A stretch of 64,000 nucleotides of DNA, taken from the NCBI RefSeq assembly GCF_947090775.1, contig NZ_OX352321.1, forward strand, positions 248,001 to 312,000, written 5' to 3'. Of the stretch, positions 25,492-35,000 are shown in pieces; within the stretch, counting starts at the first letter, position 1, and each line of letters opens with the position of its first letter. Origin of the DNA: Pseudarthrobacter sp. MM222. Its GTDB lineage: Bacteria > Actinomycetota > Actinomycetes > Actinomycetales > Micrococcaceae. A model generated the notes under the pieces. It saw only the letters and a list, made by a program, of their open reading frames with translations, did not search any database and was not told the origin of the DNA. Position numbers and translations under genes: made by a program.

Positions 25492-26385
25492 CTAGAACCG
25501 GAAGAACTTGAGAAGTTGGCGTCCGAGACCGGCCAGCAGCATCACCGTGATCACGATGACGAGGCCCGGCAGGCTGGTCATCCACCACGCGCGGGCGAGG
25601 TACTGCCGGCCTTCTGAGATCAGCAGCCCCCATTCCGGCGTCGGGGGCGGGGCTCCGAAGCCGAGGAAGCCGAGGCCGGAAATTGCGAGGATGGCCGCGC
25701 CAAGGTCCACCGCCAGGAGTGCCAGGACCGGGCCGCAGGAGTTCGGCAGGATGTGCTTCCAGATGACGGACCAGTAGGAACCGCCGTTAAGGAACGCGGC
25801 CTCGACGTAGTCCAGGTTGCGCACGCGCAGGACCTCGGAGCGCACCACGCGGGCGAACGCGGCGATCGAGGCGATGCCGACGCCGACGCCCAGGGATACG
25901 GGCCCCGGCGCAAAGGCTGTCACGATGATCAGTGAGATCAGGAAGCCCGGCACGGCCAGCAGCACGTCAACCAGGCGCATGGTGGTGGCATCGGCGGCCC
26001 GGCCGGCCGTGGCGGCCAGCAGTCCCAGGGCCGTTCCGACGACGAAGCCGATCAGGACGGCGAGCCCGGCGGTGAGCAGGGTCTGTGAGGTGCCGTACAC
26101 CACCCGCGCGTAGATGTCCCGGCCGAGGTGGTCGGTGCCGAACCAGTGGTCCAGGCCGGGAGCCTGGAATTTCTCCTTTGGAATGCCGCTGATGGGGTCG
26201 AAGCCGGTGAACAGGCCCGGCAGAACGGCCCAGCCCAGCAGAATCAGCAACGGCAGGACGGTCAGCCACAGGCTAACCGAGCGCAGCACGGTTCCCCGGC
26301 GTTTGGCCGGCACGGTCCCGACGCCGTCGGTCTGCGGCAAGGCCGCCTCATTTCCGGGATCTGTTCCCAGTAGCTCGACGCTCAC
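25492..26385 (-). CDS. ABC transporter permease (DppC type)
   Basis: The 297-residue inner-membrane permease has about six helices, the N-terminal DppC-type segment with FGTDHLGRDIYARVVYG, and the EAA loop that docks the ATPase (DYVEAAFLNGGSYWSVIWKH followed by ILPN). It pairs with the DppB-type permease 18 nt upstream and the fused ATPase 13 nt downstream. It forms half of the membrane channel. Substrate class is set by the binding protein and by the oxygenase genes. Confidence 0.93.
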   Translation of the reverse strand: MSVELLGTDPGNEAALPQTDGVGTVPAKRRGTVLRSVSLWLTVLPLLILLGWAVLPGLFTGFDPISGIPKEKFQAPGLDHWFGTDHLGRDIYARVVYGTSQTLLTAGLAVLIGFVVGTALGLLAATAGRAADATTMRLVDVLLAVPGFLISLIIVTAFAPGPVSLGVGVGIASIAAFARVVRSEVLRVRNLDYVEAAFLNGGSYWSVIWKHILPNSCGPVLALLAVDLGAAILAISGLGFLGFGAPPPTPEWGLLISEGRQYLARAWWMTSLPGLVIVITVMLLAGLGRQLLKFFRF

Positions 26386-26403
26386 AAAATTCTCCGTTCG
26401 GGC

Positions 26404-27363
26404 TTAGGCGGTCAGTGCTCGTGGCGAGCCCTGGGCGCTGCTCTTCAGGACGCGGGGATCCAGCAGCGGATACAGCAGGTCGACGATCAGGTTCACCGCG
26501 ACGAACGCCGTCGCCGTCAGCAGCACCAGACCCTGGACGAGGGGCACATCCTGGACCGTGACGGCCTGGAGTACCACCGACCCGAGGCCGGACCGGGCGA
26601 AGACCGTCTCGGTGATGACGGAACCGGCCAGCAGGGTTCCTACGGTGATGCCGGCGATTGTCATGGCGGGCCCCGCCGCGTTCTTCAGCGCATGGCGGCA
26701 GAAGATCCACGCGGGCGAGGCGCCTTTGGCGCGCAGGACGTCGATGAACGGCTGCTCGTAAACGTGCGTGATGCTCTTGAGCAGCACCTGCGCGATCGGG
26801 GCGGAAACGTGAAGGGCCAGGACCAGGACGGGCACCGCCAATGAGGCAAAGGACCCGTCCGGGAACAAGGACATCACGCCGAGCTGGATCGACAGAAGCT
26901 GCAGCAGCACCAGCCCGAGCCAGAACACCGGGACCGCCGCGAACAACGGCGGCAGGTTGGTGATGAATCGCTGCAGCAGGGTGGAACGGCTCAGCGTTGC
27001 CGAGGCCACGAGGGCGACGGCAAGGACGACGGCCACCACGAATGCGCTGGACGCCAGCGCCAGGGTGGATCCGGCGACTCCTCCGATGCGCGCCGCCACG
27101 GACTGCCCCGAGGCCAGGGAATATCCCACGTCGCCCCGGAGCAGCTGCCCCAGCTGGCTGATGTACTGCACCAGCAGGGGCTGGTCGTAGCCGTATTGGG
27201 CCTTGATGGCGTCGATCGTTGCCTGGTCGGCCGCCGCGTCCGCCGAGAGGAAGATTGTGACCGGGTCGCTGGGCAGCAGCTGCACTGCCAGGAACACGAG
27301 GGTGTACGCCAGCCAGATGACAACCAGTGCCTGCCCGAGGCGGCGTGCAAAGTAAAGGCCCAT
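26404..27363 (-). CDS. ABC transporter permease (DppB type)
   Basis: The 319-residue permease starts MGLYFARRLGQALVVIWLAY, the typical DppB opening helix, and holds the conserved PSDPVTIFL loop and the EAA loop around QPFIDVLRAKGASP. Six helices are visible. It starts 6 nt after the binding-protein gene, in the usual order binding protein, DppB, DppC, ATPase. It is the partner channel of the 25492-26385 permease. Confidence 0.93.
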   Translation of the reverse strand: MGLYFARRLGQALVVIWLAYTLVFLAVQLLPSDPVTIFLSADAAADQATIDAIKAQYGYDQPLLVQYISQLGQLLRGDVGYSLASGQSVAARIGGVAGSTLALASSAFVVAVVLAVALVASATLSRSTLLQRFITNLPPLFAAVPVFWLGLVLLQLLSIQLGVMSLFPDGSFASLAVPVLVLALHVSAPIAQVLLKSITHVYEQPFIDVLRAKGASPAWIFCRHALKNAAGPAMTIAGITVGTLLAGSVITETVFARSGLGSVVLQAVTVQDVPLVQGLVLLTATAFVAVNLIVDLLYPLLDPRVLKSSAQGSPRALTA

Positions 27364-27369
27364 GATCAG

Positions 27370-29031
27370 CTACTTGCTGGTCTTCCAGGCACCCTGGAAG
27401 ATCGGGGCCGTGCCGGAGGTGAATTCCACATGCGCCGTGGAGTTGGCGCCGTAAACCTGGACCTCGTCCCAGAGAACGAGGGCCAGCGCCTGGTCGGCAA
27501 CCAGTGCCCGCTGTTCCGCGGCGACGAGCTCCTTGTGCTTGGCACCGTTGGTCGCGCCGCGTTCACTGGCGAAGAGCGCATTGAGCTGCTGGTCGGCATT
27601 CAGTGTCTGCGTGTTCGTCACCGGGCCGAAGACCGGGCCAAGGCCGCCGTACACGAACTGCCGGGTTCCGAAGAACTCCACGTTCGCATCTTTCATGGCG
27701 GTCGCCAGGAAAGTGTTGTCTGCGGCGCGGTTGACCAACTTCACGCCGATCTCGCGCCACTGCTGCTCGATAAGTTCGAAGGCCGGCTTGATGACGACGG
27801 AGTTGTTTGAGGAGGTGACCGTGACTTCGAGCTTCTGGCCGTCCTTGGCGCGGATGCCGTCGGCGCCAACCGCCCACCCAGCCTCCTCGAGCAGGGTCTT
27901 GGACTTCTCCGGGTTGTAGGCCAGTTCCGCGGAGAGGTCAACGAAGTCCGGTGCCTCACGGTTGAGGATGGAGCCGGCGAGTTCGTAGCTGTCGGAGAGG
28001 ACGGTGTCCTTAATCGTCTGCCGGTCGATTCCGGACTGCAGTGCCTGGCGGACCTTCGCGTCGGCGAGCTTGCCGCTGCCGATGCGTACCGCCGCCATGT
28101 TTGACGTCAGGTCGATGCCCTTGGCCGGAAGGACCTGGTTGCCGCTGCCGGCAAGGGTGGTTTCATCGGCAGGCTGCAGGCCGCGGACCAGGTCAACCTG
28201 GCCGGTCTGCACGGCACCGGCGCGGTGTGCCACCTCCGGCAGGTACTTCACAACGACCCTGTCCAGGTAGGCGGCCCCCTGGTTCGGGGCTCCTTCCGGG
28301 GCCCAGGCGTAGTCTGCACGCTTGGCCAGGACGATTTCCTCATCTGCCTTCTCTGATTCGAAGGCGAAGGGACCAGAGCCAGATATCTTCGCGATGGCTG
28401 ACTGGCCGGCGTTGTCCAGGGCGAGGGTCTTCGGTGAGACGAGTCCGGCCGTGACGGAGGAGGTGGCCCGCAGGAAGTTGGCGTCGGGGGTGGACAGCGT
28501 CACTTCCACCTGGTCGCTGCCGATGACCTGGGAGGACTTGTAGGCGGAGAAGTCGACGTTCGGCTGGATCTTGGCACTCTCGATGCCCTTTCCCAACGCG
28601 TCAAAGTTCGCCTGGACCGCTGCGGCGTCAAGGGGCGTTCCATCGCTGAACGTCACGCCGGGGCGGATCGTGAAGGTGAACTTGGTCTGATCCTCGCTCG
28701 CCGTGAATTTGCTGGCGATCCACGGAACAAGTTCACCCTTCTCGGCGTCGAAATACGTCAGCCGGTCGAGCACGCTGTTCAGGACGTTGGCCTTCTCGTA
28801 GAAGCGTGCCGCCTGGGTCTGGAAGTTGTTGATCGGCGTGACTTCCGCGAAGACGAAGGTCCCGCCCTGCACCGGAGTGCTGTCCTGGGCCTGCGCGGCC
28901 GACGTTCCGCTGGCGCCGCCGCCGCAGGCGCTCAGGGCCAGGGCGGCTGCACCCATGAGGGCCAGCAGGGTCAACGGGCGGCGTTTGGTCTTCGCTCGCA
29001 AATGGGCCTTGCGGTATTCGTTGGTATCCAT
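27370..29031 (-). CDS. ABC transporter substrate-binding lipoprotein (family 5)
   Basis: The 553-residue extracytoplasmic binding protein has an Arg/Lys-rich start, a hydrophobic core and a lipobox LSAC at Cys36, so it is a lipoprotein. The mature domain is of the DppA/OppA (SBP family 5) type, with TFTIRPGVTFSDGTPL near residue 120. ATG 29031 is preferred over the earlier frame to 29091 because GAGAGGATCC precedes it and the signal peptide starts there. As first gene, it heads the six-gene importer and oxygenase operon. Confidence 0.93.
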   Translation of the reverse strand: MDTNEYRKAHLRAKTKRRPLTLLALMGAAALALSACGGGASGTSAAQAQDSTPVQGGTFVFAEVTPINNFQTQAARFYEKANVLNSVLDRLTYFDAEKGELVPWIASKFTASEDQTKFTFTIRPGVTFSDGTPLDAAAVQANFDALGKGIESAKIQPNVDFSAYKSSQVIGSDQVEVTLSTPDANFLRATSSVTAGLVSPKTLALDNAGQSAIAKISGSGPFAFESEKADEEIVLAKRADYAWAPEGAPNQGAAYLDRVVVKYLPEVAHRAGAVQTGQVDLVRGLQPADETTLAGSGNQVLPAKGIDLTSNMAAVRIGSGKLADAKVRQALQSGIDRQTIKDTVLSDSYELAGSILNREAPDFVDLSAELAYNPEKSKTLLEEAGWAVGADGIRAKDGQKLEVTVTSSNNSVVIKPAFELIEQQWREIGVKLVNRAADNTFLATAMKDANVEFFGTRQFVYGGLGPVFGPVTNTQTLNADQQLNALFASERGATNGAKHKELVAAEQRALVADQALALVLWDEVQVYGANSTAHVEFTSGTAPIFQGAWKTSK

Positions 29032-29240
29032 CGTGGATCCTCTCGGTCGTGACCGAGGGACTCCAAGACCCTGCAAGTGTGCCCGGCTCAACTCTCGCTT
29101 TGCTCGGTGGAACTTGGGATCTCGGCAATCGCCATCGGTCCTGGCATTAGCACCGTGCCCGAAGGGTGGTTGCTACGGCGTCATCGAGCCAGGTCTCTCA
29201 GCCGATCTGGATGGTGTTAATTCGTTCTGTGGCAGTTTTT

Positions 29241-29255
29241 CGTTCGCCCCGAACG
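29241..29255. promoter_or_regulatory. inverted repeat CGTTCG-N3-CGAACG
   Basis: A perfect 6-bp inverted repeat with a 3-nt spacer, 210 bp upstream of the binding-protein start. A candidate operator; no regulator gene is adjacent. Confidence 0.45.
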
Positions 29256-29279
29256 TTTCAGACCGGGACAACATCCACT

Positions 29280-29329
29280 TTGTTGCAGAATCTTCGATTT
29301 CCCAACAATCGCGACACGTTCTGCAACAA
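29280..29329. promoter_or_regulatory. inverted repeat TTGTTGCAGAA / TTCTGCAACAA
   Basis: Two perfect 11-bp arms at 29280-29290 and 29319-29329 are 28 nt apart, with a further CAACAATCG half-site at 29303-29311 repeated at 29325-29333. The long spacing suits two regulator dimers or a looped operator more than a terminator, since no gene ends here. Confidence 0.5.
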
Positions 29330-29492
29330 TCGAGCACCCAAGCCGCGGCCCGGAAAGTGACCGGCACTTCTGCGCGCGGCCATAATGTACGTTGGCAACC
29401 GGTTCAAAAAAGCACAGGAATGAGAGTCACTCAGTGGCAAGCGATCACGACGGCGCCCGGCCCCCGGCGTCCACGGAGTGCCTGGGTAGTCC

Positions 29493-30245
29493 GTGCTCCG
29501 CCTGAAGCGCCTTGCAGTGTTCAGCGTGTTCGTGTTCTGCGTTGTCACCGGATTCTTGTTCTGGGCGCTCCCGCTGTCCGGTGCGCAGGCGCGCGGGGCC
29601 CTGCCCCCGCCGCCCCGCGCGGAGGCGAAATTCGAAGTGCTGTCAGCAGGCAGCACCCCCGCCGTGAACGTAACGCGGAGTGCGGACGCCCAGTGGCTCC
29701 TCCGCGCGGCGGCGCAGACCGGCATACCCGCCCGCGCGCTGCGGGCCTACGTGGCTGCCGCCGGTGCGGCCAGCGATTCCACTCCGGCCTGCGGCATCGG
29801 CTGGAACACGGTGGCGGCCATCGGCTTCATCGAATCCGCCCACGGAACCTACGGCGGCGGACACCTGACGAGCGCAGGGCAGGCGAGCGGGCCGATTATC
29901 GGCCCCAGCCTCGACGGCGACGGTTTCGCCGCCATCGCGGACACGGACGACGGCGCCCTCGACGGCGACGCCCACTGGGACCGCGCCGTCGGGCCAATGC
30001 AGTTCATTCCCTCCACCTGGCGGTACGCAGGTAGGGACGGGAACCACGACGGCGAAGCCGACCCCTTCAACATCGATGACGCCGCGCTAAGTGCCGCCTC
30101 GTACCTGTGCGCCCAAGGCCGTGACCTCACCACAGCAGCGGGCTGGACAGACGCCGTCTACTCCTACAACCAGTCTGATACTTACATCCACGAGGTACGC
30201 GACCAGGCCAAGGCATACGCCGCACTGGCGGGCCCCGCCGGGTAA
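29493..30245 (+). CDS. secreted lytic transglycosylase-like protein
   Basis: The 250-residue protein starts at GTG 29493. It has a membrane-spanning or signal helix at residues 8-30 and then a lytic-transglycosylase (MltB/SLT-like) domain. IGWNTVAAIGFIESAHGTYGG carries the expected catalytic glutamate near residue 115, AVGPMQFIPSTW is the GPMQFIPSTW motif near residue 170, and AVYSYNQSDTYIHEV ends the fold. It probably cleaves peptidoglycan glycan strands at the cell surface. It is monocistronic. Confidence 0.88.
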   Translation: MLRLKRLAVFSVFVFCVVTGFLFWALPLSGAQARGALPPPPRAEAKFEVLSAGSTPAVNVTRSADAQWLLRAAAQTGIPARALRAYVAAAGAASDSTPACGIGWNTVAAIGFIESAHGTYGGGHLTSAGQASGPIIGPSLDGDGFAAIADTDDGALDGDAHWDRAVGPMQFIPSTWRYAGRDGNHDGEADPFNIDDAALSAASYLCAQGRDLTTAAGWTDAVYSYNQSDTYIHEVRDQAKAYAALAGPAG

Positions 30246-30531
30246 CGGGATCCGCGCCGTCGCTAGTTTGCGACGCTCACGGTGCGGCTCCTGGGCCGGG
30301 CAATGGCGAGACGCTATCCGAATATCCTGCAGATAGCCCCGGCCGCCCGCCGCGATGAAGGCTCGGTAGTCGGGACCGGCTGTGACGACCAGTTTGAGTT
30401 TGAATTCGCGCTCGACCTGCTCCTTTGGACGGCTTCGAACGGCTTCACCAGCGGGGGTGGACGTCGACGCAGGCAAGCAAGCACCGGCAGCCCACCCTCC
30501 CACACGCTCCGTAGGATCAGCGTCCGTCCCG

Positions 30532-31929
30532 TCACGACCGGAATTTGAAGGAGTCGACGACTGCGCCGGCTCCGGCCCCGCCGTGGTAGTCAAGCAGGCT
30601 GTGCTGCCCGAGCACGGCAGTGACCTCGATCGCGACGTTTCCTTCCTTCCAGTCGAGGAGGAAGAGGCGCATTTCCAGCGGGGCGCCGATCACGTGATGC
30701 AGCTCAGAAACGCCGCCGCCGATGATGACGGGAATCGCGTGGATGACGCCGTCGAGCGGGCAAGGGCTCCTCCACCCTTCACTCACCCGGAAGTCGAGCG
30801 CGATACCGGACAAACCGCCCACCGATACGGGAGCGTCGTCCACGATCTCGAGGCCCGGCACCGTGCGGTACCACGCAGCGAGTTCCGCGGCGCTCGTGCC
30901 GACCCCCGGCTGCGCTTCTTCGCCGCAGGACGCCGGAGCACTGACATTCTGGTAAACGCCGATGTAGCTCCCGCCCCAGATGCCCTCCTCTGGATCGTCG
31001 ATCCGGCTTAGCAGTACATTGCCCGGCAAATCCTCACCGTTGGCCCAGCCTTCCGGGACGGTGTACGACAATGTCGGTTCAAAGGACGTGGTCGAGTAGG
31101 TACCCGCATCCAGGGGGCCCAGGCAGACACCACCATGCGGATTCGGGCAGACCAACGCTGCCGGCTGCCCTGACCGTTCGAGTGTGACCCCGTCCGGTGC
31201 CGCGATCAGCGCGGCGGCCTTCACCTCCTGAGGGTCGAGGGCACGCGACCAGGTTCGCACGTCGGCAACTGTGCCTTCGAATGAGTCAGCCAGTTCTCCG
31301 TGCGCTTGGCCGCGACCGAATAGCAGCGAACCTTGCGCTGCGAACAAGGGGTCCGTGGCGACACCCTCGACGCTGGCCGGGTAGCCGTTGAGAAAAAAGC
31401 GGGCCCGTCCACCAGCGGAATCGTAAACTCCCGCGAGATGTACCCAGGCGTCCGGTTTTACCCCGACTCCTGAGGCCCGGTCGCGGTTGGTCACGAAGTT
31501 GTCCCCGTTGCCATCTTTCGGTTTGACCGAGAACGACCAGAACCCCTCGGCGACGCCCAGAAAAAATGCACCAGCGACATCCCCGGACTGGCTGAGGACC
31601 GCGGCGTAGTCCTTGGGCTGACCCGTCGGGCGTACCCAGGCGCTCACTGTGAAGCTCGAGTCGGTGGCGATGGGGCCAGGCGCCGAGGTGGTGGCGTAGC
31701 CCGCGCCGTTTATCTGCAATCCGTCGCCTGTCCAGCGGGCGCCGTTTTCGACCGAAAGAGCCACGCCACCGACCGAAGCTTCGGGACGCGTGAGGGACCA
31801 GACATTCGCGGCGCCCAGGTTGTCAACGGAGGTGCACGCGCCGAGCGTTCCCATCAGAACGCTGGCGAGGATTACCGCGACGGTTCGCGCCCGGCGGGGA
31901 GGAGAAGACAGTTTTAGGGTTGTATTCAT
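30532..31929 (-). CDS. LamG-domain lipoprotein
   Basis: The 465-residue protein has a twin-arginine-like basic start, a hydrophobic core and a lipobox LGAC at Cys32, so it is anchored outside the membrane. Residues about 60-225 form a LamG/concanavalin-like lectin domain (SSFTVSAWVRPTGQ, DAWVHLAGVYD, GTVADVRTWSRAL). The C-terminal 220 residues are an unrecognised domain with LSYTVPEGWANGED. ATG 31929 was chosen because the signal peptide starts there. It is divergent from the SARP-STAND gene across 111 bp and probably belongs to the same system. No clear ribosome site is present. Confidence 0.82.
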   Translation of the reverse strand: MNTTLKLSSPPRRARTVAVILASVLMGTLGACTSVDNLGAANVWSLTRPEASVGGVALSVENGARWTGDGLQINGAGYATTSAPGPIATDSSFTVSAWVRPTGQPKDYAAVLSQSGDVAGAFFLGVAEGFWSFSVKPKDGNGDNFVTNRDRASGVGVKPDAWVHLAGVYDSAGGRARFFLNGYPASVEGVATDPLFAAQGSLLFGRGQAHGELADSFEGTVADVRTWSRALDPQEVKAAALIAAPDGVTLERSGQPAALVCPNPHGGVCLGPLDAGTYSTTSFEPTLSYTVPEGWANGEDLPGNVLLSRIDDPEEGIWGGSYIGVYQNVSAPASCGEEAQPGVGTSAAELAAWYRTVPGLEIVDDAPVSVGGLSGIALDFRVSEGWRSPCPLDGVIHAIPVIIGGGVSELHHVIGAPLEMRLFLLDWKEGNVAIEVTAVLGQHSLLDYHGGAGAGAVVDSFKFRS

Positions 31930-31931
31930 GC

Positions 31932-32035
31932 CGGCATCGTCGCACCCGCCGGTATCCGCACCGGCCGGAACGGTATCCATCCGGTATGCGGGAAGCCTCC
32001 GTCCGTTGACACTGCTCTCCAGGCACCTCAACAAT
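31932..32035. promoter_or_regulatory. divergent promoter with CGGTAT direct repeats
   Basis: CGGTATCC (31950), CGGTATCC (31971) and CGGTATGC (31982) are direct repeats, the last two exactly 11 bp apart. A weaker CGGCATC begins at 31932. SARP regulators bind direct heptamers on an 11-bp period, so these may be sites of the adjacent SARP protein. TTGACA (32006-32011) and AACAAT (32030-32035), 18 bp apart, place the start of transcription at or next to the ATG at 32041, which has no ribosome site: a probable leaderless mRNA. Confidence 0.55.
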
Positions 32036-32040
32036 GCCTC

Positions 32041-35000
32041 ATGGGTGTATCCGTGCTCGGCGCCGTTCAGGTTGATGGCGCGCCTCGACTCGCTCCGCGC
32101 GAACAAATCGTGCTCAGCGTGCTCGCGCTGCGAAACGGCGAGGTCACCTCGACCGGCACACTCGCCGACGCCATCTGGGGCGATGTTCTCCCGGGCACGT
32201 GGCGCAAGCAGCTTCAGGCATCCGTCGGGGTGGTCCGGCGGGCGGTCGGCAGCGAACGTATCGAAACTTCAGCGAACGGATACCGGCTTCAGCTCGAGGA
32301 CGGCGACCTGGACATCTCGCGGTTCGAGAATCAGATCGGGCGCGGACGGATGCACCTGGACGGCGGGCAGCCGGGGCGCGCTGTCGCGGAACTGCGGCGC
32401 TCCCTGGCGATCGCGCCGACGGACCCTTTCCCTGCACTCCGCGGCTGGCGGGGAGCCACCGATGACATCGCGAGGATCCTCGAGTTGCGGCACGGCGTCG
32501 AGGACGATCTGCTCCGCGCTCGGCTCGCCACCGGTGACCATCCCACGGTCGCGGCTGACGCGGCGCGCGCAGTCGCGGCCGAACCCTTGCGTGAAGCCCG
32601 CTGGTGGGCGTTGGCCCTCGCGCAGTACCGCTCGGGGCGGCAGGGGGAGGCGCTGGCGACCCTGCGCCGCGTGCGCGCGCTGCTCGCGGATGAGCTCGGC
32701 GCCGACCCGGGATCCGAACTTCAGACGCTCGAGAAAGCGATTCTTCAGCAGGATCCTGGGCTCCTTGATGTACCAGCCACGCAGGATGGGGACGACCTGT
32801 GCCCCTATCCCGGCCTCGCCCCATTCGGTATCGATGATGCGGAGCGCTTCTTCGGCCGGGACACCGACATCGCGGCGACCGCAGAGCGGCTCACTCGCGA
32901 CGGATTCTGCGTCGTCTCCGGGCCATCCGGGTGTGGCAAGTCCTCGCTACTGCGGGCTGGGGTGGCACCGATGTTCCTGGGCCGCGGCGACGAGGTCACC
33001 ATCACCACCCCGGCCCGATCCCTACCTGCGCTCAGCGTCGGCGACGGCTCGCGGCATCTACTCGTCATCGACCAGTTCGAGGAGGCCTTCGCCGCCGCAG
33101 CGCCCGTTGCGGCCGCGGAATACTGTGCCGGCGTCGCGCGACAGCTCGACGAGGGACACCGGGTGGCGATCGTCGTCCGTTCGGATCTCCTCGATGCTTG
33201 CGCCTCACAGCCCGGGATCGCTCCGCTCCTGGCGACAGGCCTTCAGGTGCTGACGGCCCCGGCCGCCGCCGCGTTGACAGCCGCGATAAAGGAGCCTGCC
33301 CGGCAGGCGGGGCTGACTTTCGAAGCCGGGCTGGTCGATCTCATGGTGAGCGAGACCGAGGCTCACCCGGGCGGCCTGCCTCTACTCGCCCACGCCCTCG
33401 CCGAGACCTGGGCCCGACGTGAGGGCTCGACGCTTACTCTCGAGGCCTACCGGGGAACCGGCGGGCTCAGCGGATCGATCAGCCGAACGGCCGAACGGCT
33501 GTATCTTTCGCTGACGGAACCCGACCGCCAGGGCTGCAGGCTCCTGCTGCTCCGGCTCGTCTCGATCACCCACGGTGATTCGATCGTCCATCGGCCCCTG
33601 CCTTTACGTGCGCTCACCGGAGACAGGGGACTTGAGGGTATCGTCGGCCGTCTCGCAGCTGCGCGGCTACTGACGGTAGAGGCGGACATGGTGAGCCTGA
33701 GCCACGAGGCGATCAGCCGTGCGTGGCCCCGCCTGCACGATTGGCTCGAGGTTGACCGAGAAGCGCACCGCGTGCTCGAGCATCTGAGCAGGGCAGCGGT
33801 GGGCTGGGCGGAGTCAGGCGAAAGCGACGACGAGTTGTACCGCGGTGCGCGCCTGGCCGCGGCGAGAGAGCTCATCGACGAGAACCCGGGGAGCCTGACC
33901 CGGACCGAGTCCCGCTTCGTCCGCGCCTCCATCGAGGGAGCCGACCGCGGCGAACGGGAGCGCCGCGAGCGGGCCATAAACGATGCGCGGCAGAACGTCC
34001 GCCTCCGGCGGCTGCTCAGGACCGTCGCCGGTGTGCTGGGTGTCGCCGTCATCACGGGGGTCCTCGCGGTCAGCGGAGCAGTCGAGGCTTCGCGCCGCAG
34101 CGAGGAATCCCGTGGAGCTCAGCAGGAGGCTCAACTCGAGGCAATGGTCGGCCAGTCGAGTGCGCTGCGATCATCCGCCCGCGACCTGGCGACGCTCCTG
34201 GCCGTGGAGGCGTATCGCCGGTGGCCGGACGACGCGCGCGTGCAGTCCGCGCTCCTCGGGGTTTTTAGCACGGAGCCAGGATTTCTCGGGTATCAGCGGA
34301 TATCAGGGGTCGACAGACTGATCGCGGCAGCATTGCCGGGCGGTACCGGCGCGGCCGTGCTTCTCGGCGACGGGAACATCGCGCGATACGACTTCGAGAC
34401 GTCGGCCATGAGCGAGCCGATCGGGGCGCCGGCTTACGAACGGTCCATCGTCGAAGGTACCGTCCTGGGGATGAGTGCCGACGGACAACGTGTCGTTGCT
34501 GCCGTGCCGGGAGAAGGTGCGGTGTGTGGTTCGGCGACTCCCTGCACGCTGGTCAGCGCCTTCGACCTGCCCAAGGGAACAAGAGTCCTCCCACCGACTG
34601 CGGTCAATGCAACCGTCGACGATCTTGTGGTCGACTCGACTGGCGCATTCGCAGCGCTCGCCGACGCCGGCACTGGGAGTGTTAGCATTCTCGATCTTTC
34701 GAACGGACTGCTGAGCGGCCGCATCGAGAATCAAACCGGCCCCGACATTCCACGGAACGTAAGCATCGCATTCTCGGCCTCGGGAAAGCTCGTAATCGGA
34801 TCGAGCGGTGGCCTACTCCGAATCGCCGACCCGGCGACAGGGAACGTCGCGTCCGAAGTTCAGGCACCGCCTGGAATGGTCGGTGTTCGGCTCGTCGACG
34901 CCGGCGGCGGTCTGGTGGTCGGCGCCGGCAACGACGGCCTGGCCGCGGTAGATCTCAAGGAATCCCGCGTTGTCTGGAGCACGGGTTTCACCAGTTCCCA

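Larger units (their letters stand above)
29032..29492. other. intergenic region between the ABC/oxygenase operon and a transglycosylase gene
   Basis: No protein gene is visible here: open frames are short and lack ribosome sites. The region is more A/T-rich than its surroundings around 29210-29340 and holds two inverted repeats (29241-29255 and 29280-29329). It must contain the promoter of the leftward operon and of the rightward gene, but I could not pick convincing -35 and -10 boxes. Confidence 0.6.

Noticed and set aside
30087..30593. 168-residue minus-strand frame between the transglycosylase and the LamG lipoprotein
   Set aside because: It overlaps the ends of two real genes on both sides and has no ribosome site. 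A run like EQVEREFKLKLVV briefly suggested a gene fragment but nothing consistent follows.
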